Positions 17,699 through 25,859 of a stretch of 64,000 nucleotides of DNA are shown piece after piece. A program made the translations under genes and the position numbers. The notes beneath the pieces are model-generated. The model worked only from the letters and a program-made list of their open reading frames with translations, did no database searches and was not told the origin of the DNA. The DNA is taken from NCBI RefSeq assembly GCF_001406815.1, contig NZ_CVRR01000037.1, positions 124,001 through 188,000 of the forward strand, given 5' to 3'. This DNA comes from Roseburia faecis. GTDB lineage: Bacteria > Bacillota > Clostridia > Lachnospirales > Lachnospiraceae. Every line of letters begins with the position of its first letter. Position 1 is the first letter of the stretch.

Positions 17699-18601
17699 AT
17701 GGCAAACAAAGAATACAAAAGTGATGTGTTCAGCATGCTTCTTCAGGACAAGAAACGTGCAATGGAAATTTATAACGCGATTAATGGAACGGACTATGAT
17801 GATCCAGAACTGGTTGAAATGACAACTTTGGATGACAAAAGCTTTTCGCTTACCGTACGGAATGATGCATCATTCATTCTTGATGCGAATCTGAGCCTGT
17901 ATGAGCATCAGTCGACCTATTGCCCGAATATGCCACTGAGGGATCTGCTTTATTTTGCAAGCATTATACAAAAACAAATCAAAGCTCAGAAACGTGATAT
18001 TTATGGTGGAAGAATCTTAAAGATTCCAGTGCCCCATTTTGTCGTGTTTTATAATGGAAAAGAAGATGCGCCGGATCAGTATGATCTCCGTCTTTCTGAT
18101 GCATTTGAAAAAGAAACCAAGAATCCTGAGATAGAATTGGTCTGCCATGTTTACAATATTAACAATGGGAAAAATGTTCCATTGCTGTCAAAATGCCAGA
18201 CATTGCGTGAATATATGTATTTTGTGGATATGGTGCGGAAAAATAATGAAATCAGTGGAAATCTGGAAGATGCCATTGAGAAAGCTATCAACCAGTGTAT
18301 GGAAGAAAATGTGCTTAGGGATTTTCTGGCTCAACACAGGGAGGAGGTAATGCACGTGATGACATTAGACTATACATTTGAACGACGGCTGGAAATGCAG
18401 CGCGCCGAAGCAATTGAGGATGGCGAAAGGATCGGAAAAGAAATCGGGAAAGAGATCGGGAAAGAAGAAAAATTGTCAGAGCAGATTCGTAAAAAAATTC
18501 AAAAAGGCAAACCTCTGGATCAGATTGCGGACGAATTGGAGGAAGTGCCGGAAACCATTCGTCCTTTATACGAAAAAATTAAGCAGGAAATGCTGCAATA
18601 A
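17699..18601 (+). CDS. Rpn-family (PD-(D/E)XK) recombination-promoting nuclease/putative transposase
   Basis: About 300 residues. The N-terminus NKEYKSDVFSMLLQDKKRAMEIYNAINGTDY and the motifs SLYEHQSTYCPNMPLRDLLYFA and KIPVPHFVVFYNG match the Rpn/'PD-(D/E)XK nuclease family transposase' group of clostridia. The C-terminus holds the typical Gly-Lys-Glu repeat (ERIGKEIGKEIGKEEK) and a final helical RKKIQKGKPLDQIADELEE module. ATG 17699 was chosen for its AAGGAGG site 8 bases away. Such genes are dispersed, often multicopy and associated with genome plasticity; this copy looks intact. DNA cleavage is inferred from the family. Confidence 0.85.
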   Translation: MANKEYKSDVFSMLLQDKKRAMEIYNAINGTDYDDPELVEMTTLDDKSFSLTVRNDASFILDANLSLYEHQSTYCPNMPLRDLLYFASIIQKQIKAQKRDIYGGRILKIPVPHFVVFYNGKEDAPDQYDLRLSDAFEKETKNPEIELVCHVYNINNGKNVPLLSKCQTLREYMYFVDMVRKNNEISGNLEDAIEKAINQCMEENVLRDFLAQHREEVMHVMTLDYTFERRLEMQRAEAIEDGERIGKEIGKEIGKEEKLSEQIRKKIQKGKPLDQIADELEEVPETIRPLYEKIKQEMLQ

Positions 18602-18888
18602 AATAAGGCAGTTTCCGAGGAGGAAATGAGTTTTTATCGTTCGTTAGCTGAATGATATGCTTATTTACAAAATTGAATATTGCTTACCTTCAAGTTTATT
18701 GTGTCAGGCACCAATTGTCCAATTGTTCTCTATTTCTATTGATGCAGCCACTTATGCGATGGTCGGATTTGTCACAGGTATACTACTCACAAAATATCTG
18801 CTTTGGTATGACGATAGAGTTAAGTAATTCTTAATATGAGGGGCTTACCTTGCCCCTCTATCCTTATTCTGTAACTACAATCATAGTT
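18602..18888. other. Intergenic region with one half of a dispersed 28-bp repeat
   Basis: There is no convincing gene here; the 60-codon frame at 18652 has no ribosome site. It holds a 28-bp sequence (18691-18718, starting CAAGTTTATTGTGTCAGG) identical to 20595-20622, and a small hairpin (GAGGGGC/GCCCCTC, about 18838-18858) that could terminate the adjoining leftward gene. Confidence 0.5.
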
Positions 18889-20514
18889 CTATTTTTCAAT
18901 CCCAAGCACGGTATTGGCCTGCTCACCCTCCATATATTCAAATGTGATGGTATCTCCTACACCATAACGCACGATATCAAGGTAATCTACTACCGATACA
19001 TCGTAAATATCGGAATCATTTTCGAGCAAAATATATTGGTGCGTATTTCCTTCTACCACTGCATCGGTGATTTTTGCAATCGTACCGGTTGCTTTCTTGA
19101 CACTGTCGCTCTCTTTTGTTTCCGCATTGACACCATTTTGCTTCATCAGTTCCATATAGTTCTTTTCGCATTCACTGACAGAATCACCGGTTGCTACAAT
19201 CTGATATTTCTGCACATTTACCATCGCATACATTTTTACCAGACCAGAATCATCCTTTAATGCAATGAAATAGGTCGGCTCATTTGTAATGTTTAATAAC
19301 AGTGGGAAGGTTGCTGTATAGCCAAGGTTTTGCACCTTACCTTCCGCAGAGGACATCGCAGAATCTTCAATTGCGCCTTCTACCTGATAATATTTTGTCT
19401 CCATCGTTCTCTCATTCATCAGGACGAATCCAACGTTGGACTGATCACTTGTGATGGAGGTTACTCCGGTATAAACCCAGACATCATCATTCATTGCAAG
19501 GTAATTATAACCGTTCGTGGTGGTCAGACAATCCTTCTGTCCTAACACACTGTTGATAAATCCATGTTTTAAAGATCCATAATAATCATAAAGCTGTACC
19601 AATAAATCGGCAGAATAAACACGGTCTACCCAGCTTGGCACATCTTTTACCGCATAATCAGTGCACTCACCTGTCACAGCATTACAAAGCACAACTCTGC
19701 CGATGGTCTTACCTCCAAACAGACCAATCTTATAATCTGCAACACTGCAAATCCAGTAAGGCGTACCCTCCTCATCAATCTCAAAACTGATATCATCGAA
19801 AATATAGGTCGGATAACGAAATCTTAAATGACGCTTTAAGTTTCTATGAAAATGGTCATATGGCGTATATTTCATGCCTTCTGACAAACGAACCAGCTCC
19901 GTATCCTGCGTTGCCATATCAATCTTAATATAGGCTGGAATTCCTTCCTTCTGGTTCGTCAGCCACTTGATGGTATCCGCATAACGGAGCGGTGTCACAC
20001 GGACCGGTTCCCCTTTGTAGTTAATCTGGGAATAAAGTTCACTGACTTCAAACTGCGACGCCATATCAACAAGACTACCCATCTTACGATTTCCCAGAAT
20101 GGATGCTGAGTCACGATCTAACAGTGGAATCTGGTCATAAGAAATCTGTTTGATATCCTCGGTAAATTCCCCCTCTTCCACTTTTAAAAGTTTCTGATAT
20201 TTTGCTGCATTGACAATCGGTGAGGACAAAATGGAGCCTGCCACATAAACCGCCAAAAACAGTAAAAAGACAATCACTCCAATCTTTAAACCTGTATATT
20301 CCTTAATAAAGGACAGTTCAATCTTGCTTTGTCCTGCTATCTTTGCCTTTCTTACAATATAAAGCACGAAAAGCACCGCCAAAATCAGAAAAATAAATTT
20401 CCAGGTTTCTGTTGCATGAATGTTAATTGCCGGAAGTGAAACATAATAAAAAATTGCAACAGCGATTACCACCAACAAAGCAATCACCAGTTTGACTTTC
20501 ATCATTCCTTTCAT
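18889..20514 (-). CDS. Membrane-anchored protein of unknown function
   Basis: About 541 residues. Three hydrophobic helices lie near the N-terminus (about 7-30, 38-58, 75-97), then a large extracytoplasmic part. A segment near residues 245-300 (GTPYWICSVADYKIGL.GGKTIGRVVLCNAVTGECTDYAV) resembles PepSY-like strands, and a second weaker copy is near 360-400. The C-terminal 80 residues (TGTIAKITDAVVEGNTHQYILLENDSDIYDVS) look like a small beta domain. I do not recognise the family firmly. ATG 20514 follows AGGGGA by 7 bases and overlaps the stop of a 42-codon frame (TGATG), suggesting coupled translation. Confidence 0.7.
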   Translation of the reverse strand: MKGMMKVKLVIALLVVIAVAIFYYVSLPAINIHATETWKFIFLILAVLFVLYIVRKAKIAGQSKIELSFIKEYTGLKIGVIVFLLFLAVYVAGSILSSPIVNAAKYQKLLKVEEGEFTEDIKQISYDQIPLLDRDSASILGNRKMGSLVDMASQFEVSELYSQINYKGEPVRVTPLRYADTIKWLTNQKEGIPAYIKIDMATQDTELVRLSEGMKYTPYDHFHRNLKRHLRFRYPTYIFDDISFEIDEEGTPYWICSVADYKIGLFGGKTIGRVVLCNAVTGECTDYAVKDVPSWVDRVYSADLLVQLYDYYGSLKHGFINSVLGQKDCLTTTNGYNYLAMNDDVWVYTGVTSITSDQSNVGFVLMNERTMETKYYQVEGAIEDSAMSSAEGKVQNLGYTATFPLLLNITNEPTYFIALKDDSGLVKMYAMVNVQKYQIVATGDSVSECEKNYMELMKQNGVNAETKESDSVKKATGTIAKITDAVVEGNTHQYILLENDSDIYDVSVVDYLDIVRYGVGDTITFEYMEGEQANTVLGIEK

Positions 20515-20642
20515 CACGAATTCCCCTTTCGTTCGTTTGGTCGAAGCTGATATAAAAATTCTTCAAAACATACGCCATCTTGTTCCGGTATCAACAAGTT
20601 TATTGTGTCAGGCACCAATTGTTCCAATGTAAAACGTTTCAT
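20514..20642 (-). CDS. 42-residue leader ORF, chimeric
   Basis: The duplicated AAA-gene leader at 20631-20803 supplies promoter, AGGGAGG site and MKRF codons. After that the frame runs on into unrelated sequence (TLEQLVPDTINLL, then PEQDGVCFEEFLYQLRPNERKGNS) and stops at the first base of the following gene's ATG. It contains the dispersed 28-bp repeat. Whether the peptide itself matters is unknown; its translation would feed ribosomes into the 541-residue gene. Confidence 0.5.
   Translation of the reverse strand: MKRFTLEQLVPDTINLLIPEQDGVCFEEFLYQLRPNERKGNS
20595..20622. repeat. Dispersed 28-bp repeat, second copy
   Basis: Identical over 28 bp to 18691-18718 in the same orientation. The two copies bracket the 541-residue membrane protein gene, about 1.9 kb apart. 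Confidence 0.8.
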
Positions 20643-20803
20643 CGTGCGTCCTCCCTGTCAGTGGAATTTATATGCAGCATTTCTTATTGCTTTATATAAT
20701 ATTCCTTTATGGCAGAGCCGTCAACATTTTCAAGGACGTATTTGTGTTATGATGTTACACGTTTCAGGACGTATTTGTGTTGTCATATCACACGTTTCAG
20801 GAT
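20631..20803 (-). repeat. Duplicated promoter/leader of AAA-DUF4143 type gene, copy 2
   Basis: Matches 17249-17420. Promoter TTGACG (20719-20724), 17 bp, TATTAT (20696-20701), minus strand. 33-bp direct repeats begin AGGACGTATTT at 20733 and 20766, with a degenerate start AGGATA at 20799. No AAA ATPase gene follows; the leader now runs into the leader ORF and the 541-residue protein gene. Confidence 0.8.
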
Positions 20804-20873
20804 ATGATTCTATCATGAAAGTAGGAACTATAACCTTACAAAGTTTCTGCTTTTGCAAATAACCGGTATGCTC

Positions 20874-20902
20874 TTGCAATTTTATTTTCCAAGTTCTATG
20901 AT
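20874..20902 (+). promoter_or_regulatory. Promoter of AEC transporter gene
   Basis: TTGCAA (20874-20879), 17 bp, TATGAT (20897-20902), 28 bases before the start codon. Confidence 0.55.
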
Positions 20903-20929
20903 AGGCAGTTAGAAAGACAGGGTGATTTT

Positions 20930-21859
20930 ATGCAGATCAGTATTCTTTTAATGGAACAGATTTTTGAGCTTTTTCTCATGATTCTGATGGGATTTATCAT
21001 TGTAAAGGCGGGAATTGTCAAGGAAGAAGACAGTAAGGTTTTATCCAAAATCGTACTGTACCTGATCATTCCATGCGTGATTATAAACGCTTTTCAGGTG
21101 GACTATACTAAAAAAACCGTAAATGGTCTTCTGATCGCGCTTGCTGCATCCGTATTGCTTCAGGTGGTTCTCCTGCTTGTCGTTTTCGTGATGGGAAAAC
21201 TGTTTTCCTTAAATGAAGTGGAAACAGCTTCTATCTATTACTCCAACTCCGGCAATCTGATTGTTCCTATCGTGACATTTGTTCTGGGACAGAAATGGGT
21301 GCTTTACGGATGTGTCTTCATGAGCGTGCAGCTTGTTTTCCTCTGGACACACTGCAAGAAAATCATAAGCCGTGAGTCTTCCTATGACTGGAAAAAAATC
21401 ATTCTTAACATCAATATGATTTCCATTGCCATTGGTGCCATTTTATTTTTCACCAGAATCCGGCTGCCGGAACTCATTACAAATACCATCTCCAGTGTTG
21501 GAAATATGATCGGGCCAGCCAGCATGATTGTAACCGGAATGCTTTTTGCCGGAATGGATTTAAAAGCAATTTTTGCAAATAAACGTGTATATTTCATATC
21601 GGCTCTCAGAATGCTTGTCATTCCTTTGATTGCACTGTTTCTCATAAAAATCAGCCATCTTGCCACACTGTCTGCAGATGCTCAAAAGATCATGCTCATT
21701 GTATTTCTCGCAGTAATCACCCCATCAGCATCCACCGTTACACAGATGTGTCAGGTGTACGGAAACGATGCACACTATGCCAGCGCAATCAACGTAGTGA
21801 CCACGCTGTGTGCCATTGTGACCATGCCTTTTATGGTGCTGTTGTTTTCCTGTATTTAA
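20930..21859 (+). CDS. AEC (auxin efflux carrier) family transporter
   Basis: A 309-residue, ten-helix protein. The N-terminus (EQIFELFLMILMGFIIVKAGIVKEEDSKVLSKIVLYLIIPCVIINAF) and the internal repeat GNMIGPASMIVTGMLFAGMDLKAI ... ITPSASTVTQM are diagnostic for the AEC family. Bacterial members export or import small organic acids such as malate; the substrate here cannot be read. AGGGTGA precedes the ATG. Its last 29 bases overlap the 3' end of the convergent MerR-type gene. Confidence 0.88.
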   Translation: MQISILLMEQIFELFLMILMGFIIVKAGIVKEEDSKVLSKIVLYLIIPCVIINAFQVDYTKKTVNGLLIALAASVLLQVVLLLVVFVMGKLFSLNEVETASIYYSNSGNLIVPIVTFVLGQKWVLYGCVFMSVQLVFLWTHCKKIISRESSYDWKKIILNINMISIAIGAILFFTRIRLPELITNTISSVGNMIGPASMIVTGMLFAGMDLKAIFANKRVYFISALRMLVIPLIALFLIKISHLATLSADAQKIMLIVFLAVITPSASTVTQMCQVYGNDAHYASAINVVTTLCAIVTMPFMVLLFSCI

Positions 21860-22532
21860 CGGTATATTTTCGCTTTTTTCTGCAATACCGGATAAAATCA
21901 TACCATAAAAAGACAAGCACAGCCCCGATAACGATCGCTTTTACCACAAGCGGCATATGCCCGTCACCGAATCCAAACTCCACAATAAAAAAAACACTCA
22001 GTGCGATCCACAGTGCAAACCATACCCATCCAAACAGCTTCTGATTTTTGACCTTACAAAACAGAAACTGAAAAACCGGATCGCCACTCACTTTATAAAA
22101 CTCGCTGTACTCCGAAAAATCACCGACAAGTTCCTCCAATTGCGCAAAGCTATGTCCCTTTTTCTCTTCTTCTTTTACATAGTTGAGGTAAAAATCAATA
22201 TTTTCGCCATCGTAGGCATGATCTGCTGCAAGTTTCCGGCACAGGTCGATGGAACCCTGTATTTCCTGCTGCTTATTTAACAACTCCTGCAACTGCTGCC
22301 GGACAAGTTCCTCAGAAACTGCCGGATCATCCAGCATCGAGGCAATTTTTTCGATGGGCATATTCATTTTCCGATATAAAATGATCTGTTTTAACCGCCG
22401 GATATCCTGTTCACTGTAATTGCGGTATTTGCTCTGGTCATTCCGCTCCGGTTCGAGCAGCCCCTTTCTTTCATAAAAGCGGATATTGCTGATGGTTAAT
22501 CCGGTCAGTTGCGCTGCCTGTCCTATTTTCAT
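21831..22532 (-). CDS. MerR-family regulator with C-terminal membrane helices
   Basis: A 233-residue protein. The N-terminal MerR winged helix (KIGQAAQLTGLTISNIRFYERKGLLEPERND.SKYRNYSEQDIRRLKQIILYRKMNMPIEKI) is followed by a coiled coil (EELVRQQLQELLNKQQEIQGSIDLCRKL) and two hydrophobic helices near the C-terminus (about 168-186 and 196-214), then a basic tail. The membrane anchor implies a regulator held at the membrane, possibly sensing there. Its 3' end overlaps the convergent AEC transporter gene. The regulated genes cannot be told from sequence. Confidence 0.88.
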   Translation of the reverse strand: MKIGQAAQLTGLTISNIRFYERKGLLEPERNDQSKYRNYSEQDIRRLKQIILYRKMNMPIEKIASMLDDPAVSEELVRQQLQELLNKQQEIQGSIDLCRKLAADHAYDGENIDFYLNYVKEEEKKGHSFAQLEELVGDFSEYSEFYKVSGDPVFQFLFCKVKNQKLFGWVWFALWIALSVFFIVEFGFGDGHMPLVVKAIVIGAVLVFLWYDFIRYCRKKRKYTVKYRKTTAP

Positions 22533-22570
22533 CTGTCCCGTTCCTCCTTCTATAATATTTGAAAATACAA

Positions 22571-24190
22571 TTATCTCTTTCCCGCCTCACGCCGTGCCTG
22601 ATCTGTAATTTCTTCTGGAAAATCCAGCAGTTCCATCAAATCTATGGCATTTGTTTTCCCGACGATCCCACGTCTGATTTTGTATGGAAAAACGATATCT
22701 TTTTCATGAACCTGACTGTCAAAATAATAAGTGTCGTATCGCTTTTTCAGGGCATACACCAGCTCCAGATCATGTGTAGCAATCAGGAGAAAGCCCTGTT
22801 TCTGCACCATGTAGGATAAAATGGCATTGGATGCCGCCAGACGCTCACGCGTGTTCGTCCCTTTTAAAATCTCGTCAATCACAAACAACATGGGCTCACC
22901 CGTTTTCAGTTCATCAAGCATGCGCTTTAAATATTTAATTTCGCGCATGTAATAACTCTCTCCCTGCAGCACATCATCCCGAAGTGCCATCGAGGTCATC
23001 ACCTGTATTGCAGGCATTTTCATATTTTTTGCAACACAGGTATTGATCGTCTGTGCCAGAATCACATTGATGGCAACCGCTTTCATAAATGTCGATTTGC
23101 CAGATGCATTTGCCCCGGTCAGTACCACACCTTTTTTCAGGACAAAATCATTCGGGATTGCATCTGCCATAAGAGGATGACTGATTTTCTCCACACTGAT
23201 TGCGCCATCACTCTGCAATGACGGACAACACCATTGCGGCAGGCTTTTCCGGAAGGATGCGATCGCAATCTCCATATCGATTTCTCCTGCAAATGTATAC
23301 AGTTGCATCGTCTCTTTTTTGCACGCGCGCAAAGTTTTTTGAATACGGTAAAATGCGACAACATCATGCAGCGTAATTCCCGCAATATAATCCCAGAGGA
23401 TCCCCGTCACATCCCCGGATATGCTCTGGTATTTTCTAGTCTGCCAGCGCAATATCCGGTGGGATAATTTTTGAGTTTTCTCCAATGCATGCAAAATTTC
23501 CGGTCTGTCCGGTTCCAGTTTTTTTACAATCCAGTTGCAAAAATCAAAAAGTTCTTTCAAACTGGATACCATAAACAAATTTCCCTCATATTTGCATTTT
23601 GTATGCAGATAAATAAGCAGATTGACTACCGCCACAACAAGAAAACCAGTTGCCCACAAATTACTTCGCAGCAAAATTGCCCCGATCAGGCAAAAAGCCA
23701 GCAGTCCCTGCAAAAAATACAATATTGCACCGGGAATGACCAGTGGGTTAATTTCTTCCGTCAGGAAAAACGGCAGATAACAGCTTTCTTTCTGCTTGCC
23801 GATACGCATGAGTTTTTCTTCTATCTCTGTACGTATGGATTCCCGGCACGAAAAAAACGAAATCCTCTTTTCCATATCCTCACAGGACTGCCGTGTCTGC
23901 ATATTGTGCAGGCGATGGTACAGAATCTGCTCTCCCATATACGTCCGGGTATGATTGATCCGCGCAAATACACGATCCATCTCCAGGTCATTCCACGTAA
24001 CGGTATCCACGCTTCCTGCACTTTGCCATTCTTCCTTCTTTACGTCCTGCACCACCAGCTCTTCATACATACGGATTTCGCGCATGCGCTTCTCCAGTGA
24101 TTCCCACGCTTCCAGCTCCATTGGATTTTTCCCGAATTGTGCTTTTATTCTGTTTCTTCTTTTTTGCTTTTTTCCAATCACCCAGTTCAT
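22571..24190 (-). CDS. MutS-family ATPase (MutS-like, lacking mismatch-recognition domain)
   Basis: About 539 residues with a MutS-type C-terminal ATPase: Walker A TGANASGKSTFMKAVAIN, then VMTSMALRDDVLQGESYYMREIKYLKRML, Walker B MLFVIDEILKGTNTRERLAAS and LLIATHDLELV. The N-terminal part has the clamp/lever helices (VDTVTWNDLEMDRVFARINHTRTYMGEQILYHRLH) and two predicted membrane helices near residues 170-220, and it lacks the mismatch-binding domain. It belongs to the clostridial membrane-associated MutS-like group, not to the repair enzyme MutS. ATG 24190 follows GAGGTGG; function is unproven. Confidence 0.85.
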   Translation of the reverse strand: MNWVIGKKQKRRNRIKAQFGKNPMELEAWESLEKRMREIRMYEELVVQDVKKEEWQSAGSVDTVTWNDLEMDRVFARINHTRTYMGEQILYHRLHNMQTRQSCEDMEKRISFFSCRESIRTEIEEKLMRIGKQKESCYLPFFLTEEINPLVIPGAILYFLQGLLAFCLIGAILLRSNLWATGFLVVAVVNLLIYLHTKCKYEGNLFMVSSLKELFDFCNWIVKKLEPDRPEILHALEKTQKLSHRILRWQTRKYQSISGDVTGILWDYIAGITLHDVVAFYRIQKTLRACKKETMQLYTFAGEIDMEIAIASFRKSLPQWCCPSLQSDGAISVEKISHPLMADAIPNDFVLKKGVVLTGANASGKSTFMKAVAINVILAQTINTCVAKNMKMPAIQVMTSMALRDDVLQGESYYMREIKYLKRMLDELKTGEPMLFVIDEILKGTNTRERLAASNAILSYMVQKQGFLLIATHDLELVYALKKRYDTYYFDSQVHEKDIVFPYKIRRGIVGKTNAIDLMELLDFPEEITDQARREAGKR

Positions 24191-24260
24191 GATTTCCACC
24201 TCAATTTTTAAATTCTGGCAGAACTATAAACCATGAACCAGGGTGAGAGTCAAGGGATTT

Positions 24261-25487
24261 TTACCAAAAAGACCGTTTCTGTGCCGTATAAATGCAGCGG
24301 TTGCCATTGACCAGAAATGCCACCAGGCAGACCGCAAAAAATGCAAGCCCATTTTCCACACCAAATACTTCCATTCCGATCAGAACCGGAGCCAGCAAAG
24401 TATTGGTTGCACTTCCAAACACTGCCGCGTATCCAAGTGCCGCGCAGACTATCGGTGGCAATCCTGTCAGGCTTCCCAGCACAAAACCAAGCGATGCACC
24501 GATGGAAAAAAGCGGTGTCACCTCTCCGCCCTGAAACCCGATCGACAAAGTCAGTACCGTAAAGAGCAGCTTCAAAATCCAGTCAAACATATACAGTTCT
24601 CCCCCAGAAAATGCCTGCGCGATCAGATTGGTTCCAAGTCCGCAGTACCGTCCGTTCCACATCAGAAAAAGAAACACCGCCAGTGGGATCGACACAAAGC
24701 CGATTCTCTTGTATGGATTTTCCAGTACGTTTCCCATAAACTGTTTTACTTTTTGCAAAAGCACCGCAAACAGCCGTCCCGTCAGACCGAACAAGATTCC
24801 AAAAAGAATCAGATATGTCACCGTCTTTGTGTCTGTCAATGACAGGGTCTGCGAAAGAAGAACCGAAAATTTTTCCAGCCCCAGCGCATGCGAAGTTGCA
24901 GATGCCGTAAAAGACGCAATCGCTGCAGGAAGCAATGCGGAATATGCCATACTTCCACTCACCACTACTTCCATCGCAAAAAAGACTGCTGCAAACGGAG
25001 TCTGAAAGAGGCCTCCAAATCCGGCTGCCATTCCCGCAATCAATACTATCCTGCCGTTGTCCGGGAAGTGGAATCTGCGGGCAAACGCATGGGAAAGTGT
25101 GGCACCGATCTGCACGGCAACGCCCTCGCGCCCAGCACTTCCGCCAAACAGATGTGTGATCCATGTACCGGCCATGACAAGTGGGATGAGTGCCAGTGGA
25201 ATCGACTCCCGCTTTCCCTGCCCGGCTTCCATGACAAGCGTCATTCCTTTTGCCGCCGTCTCATTGAAATGCCGGTATAACCAGACGATCCCAAGCCCTG
25301 CCAGCGGCAGAAACGGCAGCAATACAACTACATGCGCCGAACGAAAATCTGTAATAAAAAGTAAAACACGACCAAATACCGCGTCAATGGCACCAATTGC
25401 AATGCCAAGGAGCAGCGCAGATAGCGCATACAAAAATGTTTCTTTTGCTTTTTTCTTTAATCCCTGTAAATCATGTGACGGATTCAT
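24261..25487 (-). CDS. CLC-F type fluoride/proton antiporter
   Basis: A 408-residue CLC protein with about ten or more helices. The selectivity-filter region reads FGGSAGREGVAVQIGA, keeping the gating Glu but differing from the chloride-type GK/REGP. GSGIP is replaced by AKGMTLVMEAG, and the third signature reads GGEVTPLFSIGA. These are the marks of the CLC-F branch that exports F- in exchange for H+. The assignment is strongly supported by the fluoride riboswitch at 25611-25712 directly upstream. GAGG lies 6 bases before the ATG. It protects the cell from fluoride. Confidence 0.93.
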   Translation of the reverse strand: MNPSHDLQGLKKKAKETFLYALSALLLGIAIGAIDAVFGRVLLFITDFRSAHVVVLLPFLPLAGLGIVWLYRHFNETAAKGMTLVMEAGQGKRESIPLALIPLVMAGTWITHLFGGSAGREGVAVQIGATLSHAFARRFHFPDNGRIVLIAGMAAGFGGLFQTPFAAVFFAMEVVVSGSMAYSALLPAAIASFTASATSHALGLEKFSVLLSQTLSLTDTKTVTYLILFGILFGLTGRLFAVLLQKVKQFMGNVLENPYKRIGFVSIPLAVFLFLMWNGRYCGLGTNLIAQAFSGGELYMFDWILKLLFTVLTLSIGFQGGEVTPLFSIGASLGFVLGSLTGLPPIVCAALGYAAVFGSATNTLLAPVLIGMEVFGVENGLAFFAVCLVAFLVNGNRCIYTAQKRSFW

Positions 25488-25610
25488 GGTTTTCCTCTTC
25501 TTTCATAATCCCTTTTTCGTCTCTTACATGCGACATATGAACAATTGATTTACTGCTACATCCATCCTGCATCAATCCTTCCCCTGCACATCCTCAAAAT
25601 CTTACAGCAA

Positions 25611-25712
25611 ATAAAAAAGCCGATGGTCTCTGCGATCAAACAATCGTAGAAGTCATCAGCTTATCGTTCAGCAGTTCAGGGAAATTCCCTTGGGAGAACT
25701 TCATTCCCATTG
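25611..25712 (-). promoter_or_regulatory. Fluoride riboswitch (crcB motif) with intrinsic terminator
   Basis: On the minus strand the transcript reads GGGAATGAAGTTCTCCC, then a second stem, then GCTGATGACTTCTACG: the conserved crcB/fluoride aptamer core. The pseudoknot pair GAAGT/ACTTC is present, as in the Thermotoga aptamer (GAGGCC/GGCCUC). Directly after, GCTGATG..TCT.CGAT pairs with ATCG.AGA..CATCGGC and is followed by TTTTTT (25613-25663). The terminator therefore uses part of the aptamer's 3' strand. Fluoride binding should block it and allow read-through into the CLC-F gene. Confidence 0.93.
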
Positions 25713-25714
25713 AC

Positions 25715-25743
25715 AGATTACTCCTTTTCCCATAAAAAATCAA
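25715..25743 (-). promoter_or_regulatory. Promoter of fluoride riboswitch/CLC-F transcript
   Basis: TTGATT (25738-25743), 17 bp, TAATCT (25715-25720) on the minus strand. The start falls at the first bases of the aptamer. Confidence 0.7.
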
Positions 25744-25859
25744 GGAAAAAAAATTTGGGACCACATGTTACAATCTGCTGCTTTTGTAACTTACATCCCG
25801 GATTTTTCATTGCTACAATAAGGGTATCATGAATGTATGCAAAGGAGACGATTACAACT

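Noticed and set aside
18652-18834. 60-codon frame in the gap after the Rpn gene
   Set aside because: No ribosome site, runs through the dispersed 28-bp repeat, no recognisable similarity.
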